Shown here: positions 43,881-53,412 of the stretch, one piece after another
How positions within the stretch are numbered: the first letter of the stretch is position 1
Layout of the letters: the number at the start of each line of letters is the position of its first letter
Origin: an uncultured Pelagibacteraceae bacterium
Lineage (GTDB): Bacteria > Pseudomonadota > Alphaproteobacteria > Pelagibacterales > Pelagibacteraceae
Length of the DNA: 64,000 bases
Direction of reading: 5' to 3'
Assembly (NCBI GenBank): GCA_902520335.1
Contig: CABYNS010000001.1
Span: forward strand, 240,001 to 304,000
The notes under the pieces: generated by a model
What the model was told of the DNA's origin: nothing
Seen by the model: only the letters and a program-made list of their open reading frames with translations
Databases searched by the model: none
Translations under genes and position numbers: made by a program

Positions 43881-44636
43881 ATGAACTTAGTTACAATAAT
43901 AATACCATTTTATCAAAAACGTAAATTTTTCTTAAAGACCATTAATTCCATTTTAAATCAAAGTTACCAAAAATTTGAAATAATTATCATTTATGATGAT
44001 GAGAATAAAAAAGATTTAAATTTTGTGAGAAGTTTCAAAAGTAAAAAAATTAAAATTATTATTAATAAGAAAAATTTAGGAGTTGGAAAATCAAGAAACA
44101 GAGGAATAAAAATTACTAAAACAAAATACATAGCCTTTTGTGACGCTGATGATGTTTGGCACAAACAAAAATTAAAAAAACAAATTCTTTATATGGAAAG
44201 AATGAATGCTGAATTTTCCCACACTGATTATAAGATTATAAATGAAGAGGATAAAATTATTGGTAAAATGAAAATTAAAAAAAATATATCATATTCTGAA
44301 TTACTCAAATCCTGCGACATAGGATTATCATCAGTGATGATTCAAACAAAAATTTTAAAAAAAAATTTATTTCATCCATTAAAAACAAAAGAGGATTATG
44401 CTCTATGGTTAAAATTATTAAAAAGTGGAGTAAAAATATCAGGTATTAATGAGTATTTAGTTAGCTGGAGAAAAAATTCATTTTCCCTTTCATCAAATAT
44501 TAAGCAAAAAATATTTGATGCCTTTAAATTGTATTACTTTTATGAAAAATTTAATTTATTTATGTCAATATATTTGACTTTTAGATTGTCAATATTTTAT
44601 TTGATAAAAAGATTTGTACAAAAAAAAGATTTATGA
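43881..44636 (+). CDS. GT2-family glycosyltransferase
   Basis: A 251-residue GT-A enzyme. VTIIIPFYQKRKFFLKTINS (residues 4-23), SYQKFEIIIIYDDE, and the DxD-like AFCDADDVW (about 90-98). The acceptor part includes FSHTDYKII. It adds one sugar in repeat-unit assembly. Overlaps the WecA-like gene by 4 bp, so the first steps of lipid-linked assembly are coupled. Confidence 0.9.
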   Translation: MNLVTIIIPFYQKRKFFLKTINSILNQSYQKFEIIIIYDDENKKDLNFVRSFKSKKIKIIINKKNLGVGKSRNRGIKITKTKYIAFCDADDVWHKQKLKKQILYMERMNAEFSHTDYKIINEEDKIIGKMKIKKNISYSELLKSCDIGLSSVMIQTKILKKNLFHPLKTKEDYALWLKLLKSGVKISGINEYLVSWRKNSFSLSSNIKQKIFDAFKLYYFYEKFNLFMSIYLTFRLSIFYLIKRFVQKKDL

Positions 44637-45652
44637 GTTTGATAGGTTTTAAAATATTATTTGGCATTTTTTTCCATTTTCTTTTAAATTTTTTTTTTAA
44701 AAAGTTAATGTCTTTTAATGATAATTTATCTTTCTCAAAGCATAAAAAATTAACAGTTGATAGTAAAAGCACGTTACTAACTGGTGGTTTATCATTTTTA
44801 ATACTATTATTTATATTTTTTGAAGGAAATTATTATTTGAAACTTTTTTGTGGTTTAATTTTTATTATTGGAATCATTTCAGACCTTAATTTAATTAATA
44901 GTCCTTCAAAAAGATTATTTTTTCAAGCAATAATAATAAGTTTTTTTATCTATTATTTTGAAAACAATATAAATTTTACAGATATTTATTTTTTAGATTT
45001 AATTTTAGAATATAAAATAATGTCCTACTTTTTCACAATATATTGTTTTTTAGTAATAATAAATGGGACTAATTTTATTGATGGTTTAAATGGTTTGGTA
45101 ATTGGATATTACATTTTAAGTCTTGGCGGTTTATTAATATTTATACTCAATAAAAATATTTCTTATGATTATTCATTATTAATAATTTTACTGATTATTT
45201 TATTAATCAATTTTCCATTTAATTTATTTGGTAAAAATTTTTTAGGAGATTCAGGTTCATATTTAGTTGCATTTCTAGCAGGATATGTGCTTGTTGATTT
45301 TTATAGATCTTACTCTGAAATATCAGCATTATTTATTGTCATATTTCTTTGGTATCCAGCATTTGAGAATCTATTTTCAATAATCAGAAAAAAAATAGAC
45401 AAAGCTGATCCATCAAAACCTGATACCAATCATCTTCATCAACTTATTTTCAAATTTCTTTTACTTAAATTAAATGAAAAGAAAAAAACTAACATTATTT
45501 CCAGTTTGATTATTAATTTTTATAATTTGATAATTTTTTTCATAGCATATTATTTATTTGATAGTTCAATTGGACTTACAGTTCTTTTATTTATTAATGT
45601 AATTTTATATACATGCAGTTATTTACTTTTATTAAAAAAAATAAATCACTAA
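44633..45652 (+). CDS. Polyprenyl-phosphate sugar-1-phosphate transferase (WecA/MraY superfamily)
   Basis: A 339-residue integral membrane enzyme with about ten transmembrane segments. The catalytic loops are NGTNFIDGLNGLVIG (Asp-rich), NLFGKNFLGDSGSYLVAF and the C-terminal HLHQLIF. It moves sugar-1-phosphate from a UDP-sugar onto undecaprenyl phosphate, the committed step of O-antigen or capsule repeat-unit synthesis. It is the only such initiating transferase seen in the window. A GT2 gene precedes it and a convergent gene ends 12 bp away. Confidence 0.92.
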   Translation: MSLIGFKILFGIFFHFLLNFFFKKLMSFNDNLSFSKHKKLTVDSKSTLLTGGLSFLILLFIFFEGNYYLKLFCGLIFIIGIISDLNLINSPSKRLFFQAIIISFFIYYFENNINFTDIYFLDLILEYKIMSYFFTIYCFLVIINGTNFIDGLNGLVIGYYILSLGGLLIFILNKNISYDYSLLIILLIILLINFPFNLFGKNFLGDSGSYLVAFLAGYVLVDFYRSYSEISALFIVIFLWYPAFENLFSIIRKKIDKADPSKPDTNHLHQLIFKFLLLKLNEKKKTNIISSLIINFYNLIIFFIAYYLFDSSIGLTVLLFINVILYTCSYLLLLKKINH

Positions 45653-45664
45653 AGTTTAAGTTAT

Positions 45665-46816
45665 TTAATCTAAATTTTTAAGAAATTTGATTATATAGTT
45701 GAGTCCACTATTAGAATAAACACCATTTAATATTAATTGAGAATTATAAACCATTTCCTCTCTTCTACTTTTGTTATCTAACAGAAAATCAATTGACTCT
45801 TGAAGATTAGAAAAATCCAATTCATAACTCTTATAAGTTTTACCCTCTATAAATATATCTGGCCATGTTTCTATATAATGTAAATTTGGATAAACAAAAG
45901 CGGTTCCCATTTTTGTAGCCTCAAACTCTCTATAGCAAATTTCTCCCCAACCAAAACATCCAACCGAAATTTTTGAATTCATAAGATTTGTTAAGTAGTC
46001 TTTATGACTCATTTTATTCTTAAAAATACTTAAATCATATTTTTTATTCAAAAGACTCTCCACTTGTTGTCTTTGATAATGAATAGATTTTTTTTCGTCT
46101 CTTTTTCTGTTACTAAGTTTAAAAAAAAGATCTAATCTTTTATTACCTATTTTCTTGTTACCCAAAGAATAATTGAATAACTTTTTTTTATTCTTTAAAA
46201 AAATAAATTTTGATAAACAAATTAATTTATCGTAATTTCCATAATTTATAATATCGAAAAAATTTCCAACACCTAGGTTCCAACCTAAATTAACTTTTTT
46301 CTGATAATTGGCGTCGAGTTTACAAAAATTAAATTTTATATCTTTTTCAATTTTAAATTTTTTTTGGTAGTAATCCGAAAAATAACGATTTCTAAATAAG
46401 TTTTCTCTATATAAATCTTTATCCTTATATAGTTGTCCTTTTACATATCTTTTGACAAATGGAAGTACTTCAAATTGTGTTGTGCCAGCACTGTCTGTTA
46501 AATCAAACCATATTAAATTTTTGTTTTTTTTTGAGAGATTTTCAGCAATTTTTTTGAACTCGATCTTATTAGATATAAATTTTTTCAAAAAATTAGACTT
46601 ATCCAATAACCTAAATTTATAATTATCTGTAAAAAATTTATTATTTACAAAAGTATAATCACAATCAAAAAAATCAGGCTTCAGTTTGTTATAAAAGTTG
46701 AAAGTATAACCAAGTTCAAATAATTCATCTTTAAAAAAATTTAAGAGTGACCAATATCCAAAATTATAACCCCATTTTAATTTATTTCCTCTTGATAAAA
46801 TATTAATTTTTTTCAT
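45665..46816 (-). CDS. Glycosyltransferase, CgeB/GT1-like
   Basis: A 383-residue cytoplasmic protein. The N-terminal INILSRGNKLKWGYNFGYWS is not a typical GT4 start. The C-terminal SVGCFGWGEICYREFEATKM with later YPNLHYIETWPDIF matches the CgeB-like / Glyco_trans_1_2 group, where the Glu before the ATK segment is conserved. Its partner gene upstream is the O-antigen ligase/polymerase (14-bp overlap). The donor is unknown. Confidence 0.7.
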   Translation of the reverse strand: MKKINILSRGNKLKWGYNFGYWSLLNFFKDELFELGYTFNFYNKLKPDFFDCDYTFVNNKFFTDNYKFRLLDKSNFLKKFISNKIEFKKIAENLSKKNKNLIWFDLTDSAGTTQFEVLPFVKRYVKGQLYKDKDLYRENLFRNRYFSDYYQKKFKIEKDIKFNFCKLDANYQKKVNLGWNLGVGNFFDIINYGNYDKLICLSKFIFLKNKKKLFNYSLGNKKIGNKRLDLFFKLSNRKRDEKKSIHYQRQQVESLLNKKYDLSIFKNKMSHKDYLTNLMNSKISVGCFGWGEICYREFEATKMGTAFVYPNLHYIETWPDIFIEGKTYKSYELDFSNLQESIDFLLDNKSRREEMVYNSQLILNGVYSNSGLNYIIKFLKNLD

Positions 46817-48083
46817 AGCTTTCTGAAATTAAATTATCCCTATAAATTGTATAAAAAGTATAATTTATCCAGAATAAAGATGATACGTAGCTTGAAAAAA
46901 AACTGCCACTTGGAATTAATGGTACAAAGGCTAATATTAAATAAATTCTAAAAATGTTTAATTTCTTTTTATTTTTTTTACTTAAATTATTTAAACTGTT
47001 AAAGAAAAACAAATATGTTAAACAAGATAAAAATATCAAACTACCAATTAATCCATGCTCAGAAATTAATTCATAATAAGTTTGATGTGCATGAGTGTAA
47101 CAATGATTTTTTTCATAACCATCTACATACTTTCTACATGCTTCAAAATAATTCTTATTTCCAACACCAAAAAAAATATTTTTTTTGAAAATTTCATAGC
47201 TAAACACACCTTGATTTAAATATCTGGATGCCATCAAATTTTGCTTGAAAGATTTAGATTGATCTATGGAAATAATATTAAATGTTGTCGAAAAATATTT
47301 ATGAATTACATCATTTTTGACAAAGTTACTTTCATTAATTTTTGGATTTAATGAGATTAAAACTGCGAGAAGAATTGAAACAAAGACAACATACTTTTTT
47401 AAAAAATTTTTATAATCCCAAAAAATAAAAATTAAAATTAATGATATGAATATTTTTAATGAACTTGCTCTCTCACCTGATAAAAAAATAGCAATAGCTG
47501 TAAGTAAAATGAAGAAAATACTCAACTTATATTTTTTATAATTATAAAGGTAAGAAAAAATAATTACTGCAAAAGACAATATAAAAGAACCAACTATTAG
47601 TTCATCTTTAAAAAAACTGGCAATTCTTCCTGAATAACCCGTCTCATTTGAAAAACCTAAAAAATTAAAACCAAATCTATATTCAAAAAAAATGTCAAAA
47701 GACACAATACAAATAATTATGAACCAACTAAAAATAACTCTTTTTAAAATATCTTCATTTCTTAAAAAATATCTTAAAGATAAAACGATTAAAAAAAACT
47801 CAAAATATAATAAATTTCTTCTAACTGATAAAGTCCAATTTTCAGAAATGAGGGTGTTTAAAACTAAATAGATCAATATTGTAAAAAAAATTTTAATTTC
47901 ATTTTTGTCATAAAAAATTTTAATTTGATTTTTAAACCTGATTGATTGCGATAAAAATAAAATAATTATAATTATTAAGTTTAACTGAAATATGAGGTTT
48001 CCAAGAATAAGCGAAATTGGTAAAATCGAAATTATTAATATTAGAAATAGATTTTCAGGGTACTTTCTGATTTCATGTTTCAT
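46803..48083 (-). CDS. O-antigen ligase/polymerase (WaaL/Wzy_C family) membrane protein
   Basis: A 426-residue protein with about ten hydrophobic segments. The large periplasmic loop lies before HAHQTYYELISEHGLIGSLI, the His-rich conserved end of WaaL and Wzy_C domain proteins (about residues 326-345). It either ligates the finished O-antigen to lipid A-core or polymerises repeat units. The gene is 14 bp overlapped with the CgeB-like transferase gene. WaaL and Wzy cannot be told apart from this sequence. Confidence 0.85.
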   Translation of the reverse strand: MKHEIRKYPENLFLILIISILPISLILGNLIFQLNLIIIIILFLSQSIRFKNQIKIFYDKNEIKIFFTILIYLVLNTLISENWTLSVRRNLLYFEFFLIVLSLRYFLRNEDILKRVIFSWFIIICIVSFDIFFEYRFGFNFLGFSNETGYSGRIASFFKDELIVGSFILSFAVIIFSYLYNYKKYKLSIFFILLTAIAIFLSGERASSLKIFISLILIFIFWDYKNFLKKYVVFVSILLAVLISLNPKINESNFVKNDVIHKYFSTTFNIISIDQSKSFKQNLMASRYLNQGVFSYEIFKKNIFFGVGNKNYFEACRKYVDGYEKNHCYTHAHQTYYELISEHGLIGSLIFLSCLTYLFFFNSLNNLSKKNKKKLNIFRIYLILAFVPLIPSGSFFSSYVSSLFWINYTFYTIYRDNLISESYEKN

Positions 48084-48160
48084 TATTTAATAAAATCTAT
48101 TTTTTTTGTGAGATTAATATATTAAGTATTAATTTAATAAAATAAACTATTTTAAACTTA

Positions 48161-49042
48161 ATGGTCAAAAAAATTTGTATTTTGGTTGCAACACGAAAGA
48201 GAAAATCCAGCCTTATTAAATTTCTAAATAGTGTTGTTAATTTGCAAATTCCTAACAATACAAATATTCAAACAGTGATATCTATAAATGACAATCAAAA
48301 TTATTCCGAAATTAAAAAATTATATAACAAAAAGCTAAGAATAAGATTCGTAACAGAACGTAAAAAAGGGATATCTAATGCGAGAAATAAATATTTAAAT
48401 TCAATAAAAATTAAAAGTTTTGATTATTTTGCTTTTTTTGATGATGATGTTCAAATTGACAACAGATGGTTAATTGAAATGTTAAGGTTTTTTAAGAAAA
48501 GTAAGCCAGATATAATAGGAGGACCACAATTCCCTAAATTAAACTCTTTGACAAGTAAATTGCTTGTGAGAAAGGAAAAACATGGATCGAATGTAAGATG
48601 GGTTTCTACAAATAATTGTATTGTAAAAAGTAAAGTATTAGAAACTAAAATCAATTTTGATAAAAAAATGAATTATATAGGTGGTGAAGACCAATTATTT
48701 TTTCTTCAATTAAATAAAATAGGTTTTAAAATGATGTGGAATTCAAAAGCAATAGTGATCGAAGAGAATAATAATAAAAGAGAAAATTTTTTTTGGTTTT
48801 TGAAAAGAAATTTTAGATATGGCGCTTCATCAAATATAATTTATAAAAAAGCATATGGATTAATAATTGGTTTAAGTTTTTTAGTAGCAAAACTTATCTT
48901 AGATTCTATTATGCTTATATTTAGTTTTTTAGGATTAATTACTTTTACAAGAAAAAGTTTTTATAAGTTTTCAATGTATTTTTGTAGAATTTTAGGATTA
49001 ATTTTTGGATTATTAGGATTTCAATATTATGAATACTCATAA
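48161..49042 (+). CDS. GT2-family glycosyltransferase
   Basis: A 293-residue GT-A transferase. ICILVATRKRKSSLIKFLNS (residues 5-24), KKGISNARNKYLNSI and the DxD in YFAFFDDDVQIDNRW (about 89-103) are clear. The last ~60 residues contain hydrophobic stretches (LIIGLSFLVAKLILDSIMLI) that may anchor it to the inner membrane. It overlaps the C-methyltransferase gene by 14 bp, so the two probably act on the same repeat unit. Confidence 0.9.
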   Translation: MVKKICILVATRKRKSSLIKFLNSVVNLQIPNNTNIQTVISINDNQNYSEIKKLYNKKLRIRFVTERKKGISNARNKYLNSIKIKSFDYFAFFDDDVQIDNRWLIEMLRFFKKSKPDIIGGPQFPKLNSLTSKLLVRKEKHGSNVRWVSTNNCIVKSKVLETKINFDKKMNYIGGEDQLFFLQLNKIGFKMMWNSKAIVIEENNNKRENFFWFLKRNFRYGASSNIIYKKAYGLIIGLSFLVAKLILDSIMLIFSFLGLITFTRKSFYKFSMYFCRILGLIFGLLGFQYYEYS

Positions 49043-50309
49043 AATTCCACAAATTCGATTTAAAGGAAAAAAGATAATTAAAAAAAAGAACTGTGTATTA
49101 TGTTTTTCAGAAAATTTAAAAAAAGTATTAGATTTCAAAAAAACACCTTTAGCAAATTCTTATAAAAAAAATTTAAATATAAAAGAGCAATATTTTTCTT
49201 TATCCTGTGTTTTATGTAAAAAATGTGGACACCTTCAATTGAGCCATTTAGTAAATCCAAAAATGATGTTTGAAAATTATTTGTATGTATCAGGTACCTC
49301 AAAAGTATTAAAAAAACATTTTATTGATTATGCAAAAAAAATGATTTCAATGTTTAATTTTACAAATAAATCAAAAGTACTTGATATTGCTTGCAATGAT
49401 GGAACATTTTTAGAATATTTCAAAAATAAAAAATTTGAAAATGTTGTTGGTGTAGAACCAGCTCGAAATCTCAGAATTTTAAATCTTAAAAAAAAAATAG
49501 ATATCAACACTAATTTTTTTAGTAAAAAATTTAGTGATAAAATGAAAAAAAAATATAATTCTTTTGATTTGATAACAGCAAATAATGTTTTTGCACATTC
49601 ACCACATCTTTATGATTTTTCTCAGGGAGTTAAAAATCTTCTTTCAACCAAAGGTGTATTTGTTTTAGAAGTTTCATATTTGCCTACTGTTTTAATTAAA
49701 AAAACGTTTGATACAATATATCACGAACATATGAGTTATCACGCCTTAAAACCTTTAGTTAATTTTTTCAAAATGCAAAATTTAGAAGTATTTGATTTTC
49801 AACTAATTGAAGCCCAAGGAGGTTCAATAAGAGTTTTTGTTTCACATAAAAAATCTTATAAAGTTAAGGTAGAAAAGATTAACAATCAAATTAAAAAAGA
49901 AGTTTACCAGGGTTTATATCTGACAAATAGATACAAACGTTTTTCTAAAGAAATTAATGAAACAAAAGTTAAATTAAATCGAATAATTCAAAATTTAAAA
50001 AAAAAAAATTCGAATATTATTGGCTATGGTGCACCAGCAAAGCTGACTACACTTACTCATGTTTTTGGTTTATCTAGAAAAGATTTTGAGATAGTTATTG
50101 ATGATAATAATTTAAAAGTTAACAAATTTACGCCAGGAAAAAATTTCCTAATTAAAGATTTTAGTTATTTAAAAATGAATAAACACAAATATAACGTTGT
50201 AATTGTATTAGCTTGGAATTTTTATGAGAGTATTAAGAAAAAATGTAAAAAGATTAATTATAAGTTTTCTTTTATTTCACCATTTCCTAGACCAAAATTG
50301 GAAAAATAG
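49029..50309 (+). CDS. NDP-sugar C-methyltransferase (TylCIII/NovU-like)
   Basis: A 426-residue three-part enzyme. The zinc-binding N-terminus has CVLCFS, then CVLCKKCGHLQLS with the paired Cys (about residues 21-66). A SAM methyltransferase domain follows with VLDIACNDGTFLEYF and VVGVEPA, and the C-terminal domain has YGAPAKLTTLTHVFG. This is the arrangement of C-3/C-5 methyltransferases that make branched deoxysugars from NDP-4-keto-6-deoxy sugars. A branched methyl sugar is therefore expected in the glycan. It overlaps the GT2 gene by 14 bp. Confidence 0.9.
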   Translation: MNTHKIPQIRFKGKKIIKKKNCVLCFSENLKKVLDFKKTPLANSYKKNLNIKEQYFSLSCVLCKKCGHLQLSHLVNPKMMFENYLYVSGTSKVLKKHFIDYAKKMISMFNFTNKSKVLDIACNDGTFLEYFKNKKFENVVGVEPARNLRILNLKKKIDINTNFFSKKFSDKMKKKYNSFDLITANNVFAHSPHLYDFSQGVKNLLSTKGVFVLEVSYLPTVLIKKTFDTIYHEHMSYHALKPLVNFFKMQNLEVFDFQLIEAQGGSIRVFVSHKKSYKVKVEKINNQIKKEVYQGLYLTNRYKRFSKEINETKVKLNRIIQNLKKKNSNIIGYGAPAKLTTLTHVFGLSRKDFEIVIDDNNLKVNKFTPGKNFLIKDFSYLKMNKHKYNVVIVLAWNFYESIKKKCKKINYKFSFISPFPRPKLEK

Positions 50310-50314
50310 TATGT

Positions 50315-51223
50315 TTATATCTTTAAATTATTTGAAATCTCAAAAAGATACTTTGTCGTTGAAAAAATAAGCTCTCTGTCATCAGAAAATTTTTTATTTT
50401 TATATTTAATTTTAAAGTTGTTTAAAAGATTTTTTAAAGGATCAATTTCAACTGTTTTAAGATAATTTAACATTCCATTTTTTTTGAAAAAACATTTTTT
50501 TTTGTCATATCCTTTGTATAACAAGCTTCCATTTGTTCCAAAAATTTCAAAATTTCTTTTTTTATTTTTTAAATAATTCGAAAAATTAACCTCTGCATTT
50601 ATCTTTCTTCCTACTAAAAACACCTTTAAATTTTGATATAATTTTTTTTTGTGAATTTTTCTTTTTTCTTTTAATTTAATTTTAAAATTTTGATTTTTAA
50701 ATAAGTCTAAAATAATTGCTAAAGGATGAGGTAGCCATTCAAAATGTGGGAGTTTATATCTATTTTTAATATCTCCCACAGGATAAAGATCAATTTTACC
50801 ATAAACAAGTTTTACAGACCTGATTTTTCCAATTTTATCGATTATTTTTTTTAAATTTAAATAAGCATTCATATAAAGATCTGTATGATTAATTAAAATA
50901 ATTTTTCTGGAGTTTTTAATTAATTTTTTAATTTTTTTAAATTCATCGAATTTATCTACTAAAGGTTTTTCAATTATTACATGTTTCTTTTTAATTAAAG
51001 CAGTTCTTAAATACTCATAGTGAGAAGCTGCAGGTGAAGCAATGATATAAAGATCAATATTTTTTAATTTGAAAAAATCTTTTTTATCATTTGTAAATAG
51101 ATTATTGGTTTTTTTCTTTGATTTTCTGAGAATTTTAATTATTTTAAAATTTTTATCCTTTAATAGATTATTGTAGTATTTTTTTCCGTATTTTCCATAT
51201 CCTATTAATCCAACATTAATCAT
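50315..51223 (-). CDS. Gfo/Idh/MocA-family oxidoreductase
   Basis: A 302-residue protein with a proper VGLIGYGKYGKKYYNN (GxGxxG, residues 4-19) and the EKP motif in VIIEKPLVDKF (about 91-101). It is an NAD(P)-dependent sugar oxidoreductase, probably of a keto- or amino-sugar. It sits 3 bp from the FkbM methyltransferase gene. Compared with the pair at 3858 and 4797 it is the best-preserved of the three family members in the window. Confidence 0.85.
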   Translation of the reverse strand: MINVGLIGYGKYGKKYYNNLLKDKNFKIIKILRKSKKKTNNLFTNDKKDFFKLKNIDLYIIASPAASHYEYLRTALIKKKHVIIEKPLVDKFDEFKKIKKLIKNSRKIILINHTDLYMNAYLNLKKIIDKIGKIRSVKLVYGKIDLYPVGDIKNRYKLPHFEWLPHPLAIILDLFKNQNFKIKLKEKRKIHKKKLYQNLKVFLVGRKINAEVNFSNYLKNKKRNFEIFGTNGSLLYKGYDKKKCFFKKNGMLNYLKTVEIDPLKNLLNNFKIKYKNKKFSDDRELIFSTTKYLFEISNNLKI

Positions 51224-51226
51224 CTT

Positions 51227-51949
51227 TTATAATTCTCTATATTTAAAGATTAAATCTCTTTTGCTAATTTTCTCTAAGAAACCATAATTTTTATTATGTA
51301 AATATTTAATTATTTCATCATCGTCCCTTGATTCAACTAAGATAAATTTAAAATTATAAACAGTAAAATCTATTCCATTTAAAACTTCCAACTCTGAACC
51401 CTCAACATCTAATGATAAAAAATCAATAAGTTTTGGTGAGTTCACTTCGATAAATATATCATTGAGAGTTTTGGTATTTACCCAGAATTCCTCAATTTTC
51501 TCATTTTGAAGAAGGTATTTTCTTCCCTCTAGTGCATGTTCTTTTGAATTTACTTTGGTAATTATATTTTTATCATCAATTGAAGACATTAAATCAGAAT
51601 AAATCATTTTTATTCGTTCATTTTTGAAATTAAATCCCACACATGCATTGTTATAAAAATAATTTTTTGAAGATCTATGCTTTAGACATTTAAGGTATTT
51701 AATTTTAATGGGCTCAACTAGTATCCCTCTCCAATTTAAATTTTTTTCAAAGTAAAAAGTATTAGATTGTTTAATCCCATCATTGGCTCCTAATTCAACA
51801 AAAAAACCTTTTTCATAATTTAAATATTTTTTTAATTTTTTGTCTAACTCATGATGACCATAGTAAGTTTTTCTCTTATTTTTAAAATCATAATAGAATT
51901 CCAATAAAAAGTTCGGTGTTATTGATTTAATCAAGTTCTTTACAGACAT
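51227..51949 (-). CDS. FkbM-family SAM-dependent methyltransferase
   Basis: A 240-residue FkbM-type enzyme: FFVELGANDGIKQSNTFYFE is the SAM loop (about residues 50-69), WRGILVEPI the acidic strand, and IDFLSLDVEGSELEVLNGID a hallmark of the family. FkbM proteins O-methylate sugars and other hydroxyls. The N-terminal ~40 residues have no clear domain. It is the first gene of a two-gene minus-strand block, diverging with a 41-bp gap from an epimerase gene. Confidence 0.88.
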   Translation of the reverse strand: MSVKNLIKSITPNFLLEFYYDFKNKRKTYYGHHELDKKLKKYLNYEKGFFVELGANDGIKQSNTFYFEKNLNWRGILVEPIKIKYLKCLKHRSSKNYFYNNACVGFNFKNERIKMIYSDLMSSIDDKNIITKVNSKEHALEGRKYLLQNEKIEEFWVNTKTLNDIFIEVNSPKLIDFLSLDVEGSELEVLNGIDFTVYNFKFILVESRDDDEIIKYLHNKNYGFLEKISKRDLIFKYREL

Positions 51950-51990
51950 ACATACATATATATAAGACCTTTATAATTAAAAAATTATAA

Positions 51991-52968
51991 ATGAAAACAA
52001 TATTAATTTCAGGTGGGGGCGGATATTTAGGTACTTATCTTACCCAAGTCTTATTAAAAAATTATAAAGTAATTGTTTACGATGAGTTTTATTTTAAGTG
52101 GCTTTTTAAAAACAAAAAAAAAATTTTATTTAACAAAAGACTTAAATTTATTAAAAAAGATATCTTAAGTGTATCATTAGATGATTTTGAAGGGGTTGAT
52201 ATTATTTGCGATCTTAATGGAATTCCAAATGATCCAAGTTCTGAATTGAATAAAAGGCATACTTGGAATGTTAATTACAAAGGAAGAAAAAAATTTGCAG
52301 AAATTGCAAAATCTTGTGGAATTAAAAGGTATATATTCAATTCAACCTGTGCAGTTTATGGCTACAATAAAAAAGTAGTTAATGAAAAATCGAAAACAAA
52401 TCCTTTAAGTACGTACGCAAAAGCTAATTTAAAAGCAGAAAAAGAAATTTATAAAATGAGAAACAAAAACTTTAAAGTAAATATTCTTAGAAATTCAACT
52501 CTGTTTGGTTTTTCACAAAACTTGAGATTAGATTTAGTAATCAATATATTTGTGAATTCATATGTTCTAAAAAAAAAGATATCTGTAAATGGTGATGGTA
52601 ATCAATGGAGGCCGTTTATATCTTTAACAGATGTAGGAAAGATTTATAAAACATTAATCAAAAATGATAATTTTCCCTCATTTATCACAAATTTAGTAGC
52701 GTTTAATTCAACAATTAGAGATTTAGCTTGTACAGTAATAAAACATTTCGGAGGTTCATTAAATCAAATAGAGTTTATTAAAAATAATAAAGATAATAGA
52801 AATTATAGAACAAGGAGCAATAATTTAAAAAAATACTTTAAGAATTTAAAATTTTCTAATTTTAATTATGAATTAAATCAATTAATAAAGGGTATTAAAA
52901 AATATAAAATTAAATCTAATATTTCCACAATTAGAATGAAATTTTATAAGAAAAAGTTTTTAAATTAA
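51991..52968 (+). CDS. NAD-dependent epimerase/dehydratase (extended SDR) with altered active site
   Basis: A 325-residue extended SDR: ILISGGGGYLGTYL (residues 4-17), FNSTCAVYG and the active-site segment TYAKANLKAEKE. The tyrosine is followed four residues later by Asn instead of Lys (YxxxN). Such a change would affect proton transfer, unless another lysine (KAEK) takes over. It precedes a cupin by 15 bp, a pairing common in modified 3-keto or 6-deoxy sugar routes. The final ~50 residues are very Lys/Asn-rich. Confidence 0.8.
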   Translation: MKTILISGGGGYLGTYLTQVLLKNYKVIVYDEFYFKWLFKNKKKILFNKRLKFIKKDILSVSLDDFEGVDIICDLNGIPNDPSSELNKRHTWNVNYKGRKKFAEIAKSCGIKRYIFNSTCAVYGYNKKVVNEKSKTNPLSTYAKANLKAEKEIYKMRNKNFKVNILRNSTLFGFSQNLRLDLVINIFVNSYVLKKKISVNGDGNQWRPFISLTDVGKIYKTLIKNDNFPSFITNLVAFNSTIRDLACTVIKHFGGSLNQIEFIKNNKDNRNYRTRSNNLKKYFKNLKFSNFNYELNQLIKGIKKYKIKSNISTIRMKFYKKKFLN

Positions 52969-52983
52969 TGGGAGATAAAACAA

Positions 52984-53406
52984 ATGAGCGATGAATATAA
53001 AAAAGATTATTTGAACGCTGACATAATCAATTTAAAAGAAAAATTCGGTGATGACAGAGGCTTCATTCAACCTTTGTGTGATCTTAACATGAAAAGTGCA
53101 TCTCTTATTTACACTAAAGCCAATCAATGGAGAGCTAACCATTATCATAAAAAAGATTGGCATTTTATTTATGTTATCAAGGGAGAGTTTGAATATTATT
53201 TTAGAAAAACTAATTCCAACGAAGATACAAAGAAAAAAATAGTAACTGAGGGTCAATTATTATTCACTGGACCAATGATAGACCATGCAATGCTTTATAC
53301 TAAAGAAACAGAAATATTAGTTGTAAGTAAGAATCCTAGAGATCAAAAAACTTATGAAGAAGATACTGTGAGAATTGACTTCATGAATCATAAAAATAGA
53401 TTTTAA
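52984..53406 (+). CDS. Cupin sugar isomerase / dTDP-4-dehydrorhamnose 3,5-epimerase-like
   Basis: A 140-residue single-cupin protein. KFGDDRGFIQPLC is like the start of RmlC-type epimerases, followed by NQWRANHYHKKDWHFIYVIKG with two His (about residues 50-57) and a FTGPMIDHAMLYT segment with the later His. It probably isomerises or epimerises a keto sugar made by the adjoining SDR. A good SD-like GGGAG lies upstream of the ATG. It ends 6 bp from the convergent GT2-like gene. Confidence 0.75.
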   Translation: MSDEYKKDYLNADIINLKEKFGDDRGFIQPLCDLNMKSASLIYTKANQWRANHYHKKDWHFIYVIKGEFEYYFRKTNSNEDTKKKIVTEGQLLFTGPMIDHAMLYTKETEILVVSKNPRDQKTYEEDTVRIDFMNHKNRF

Positions 53407-53412
53407 TAACTT

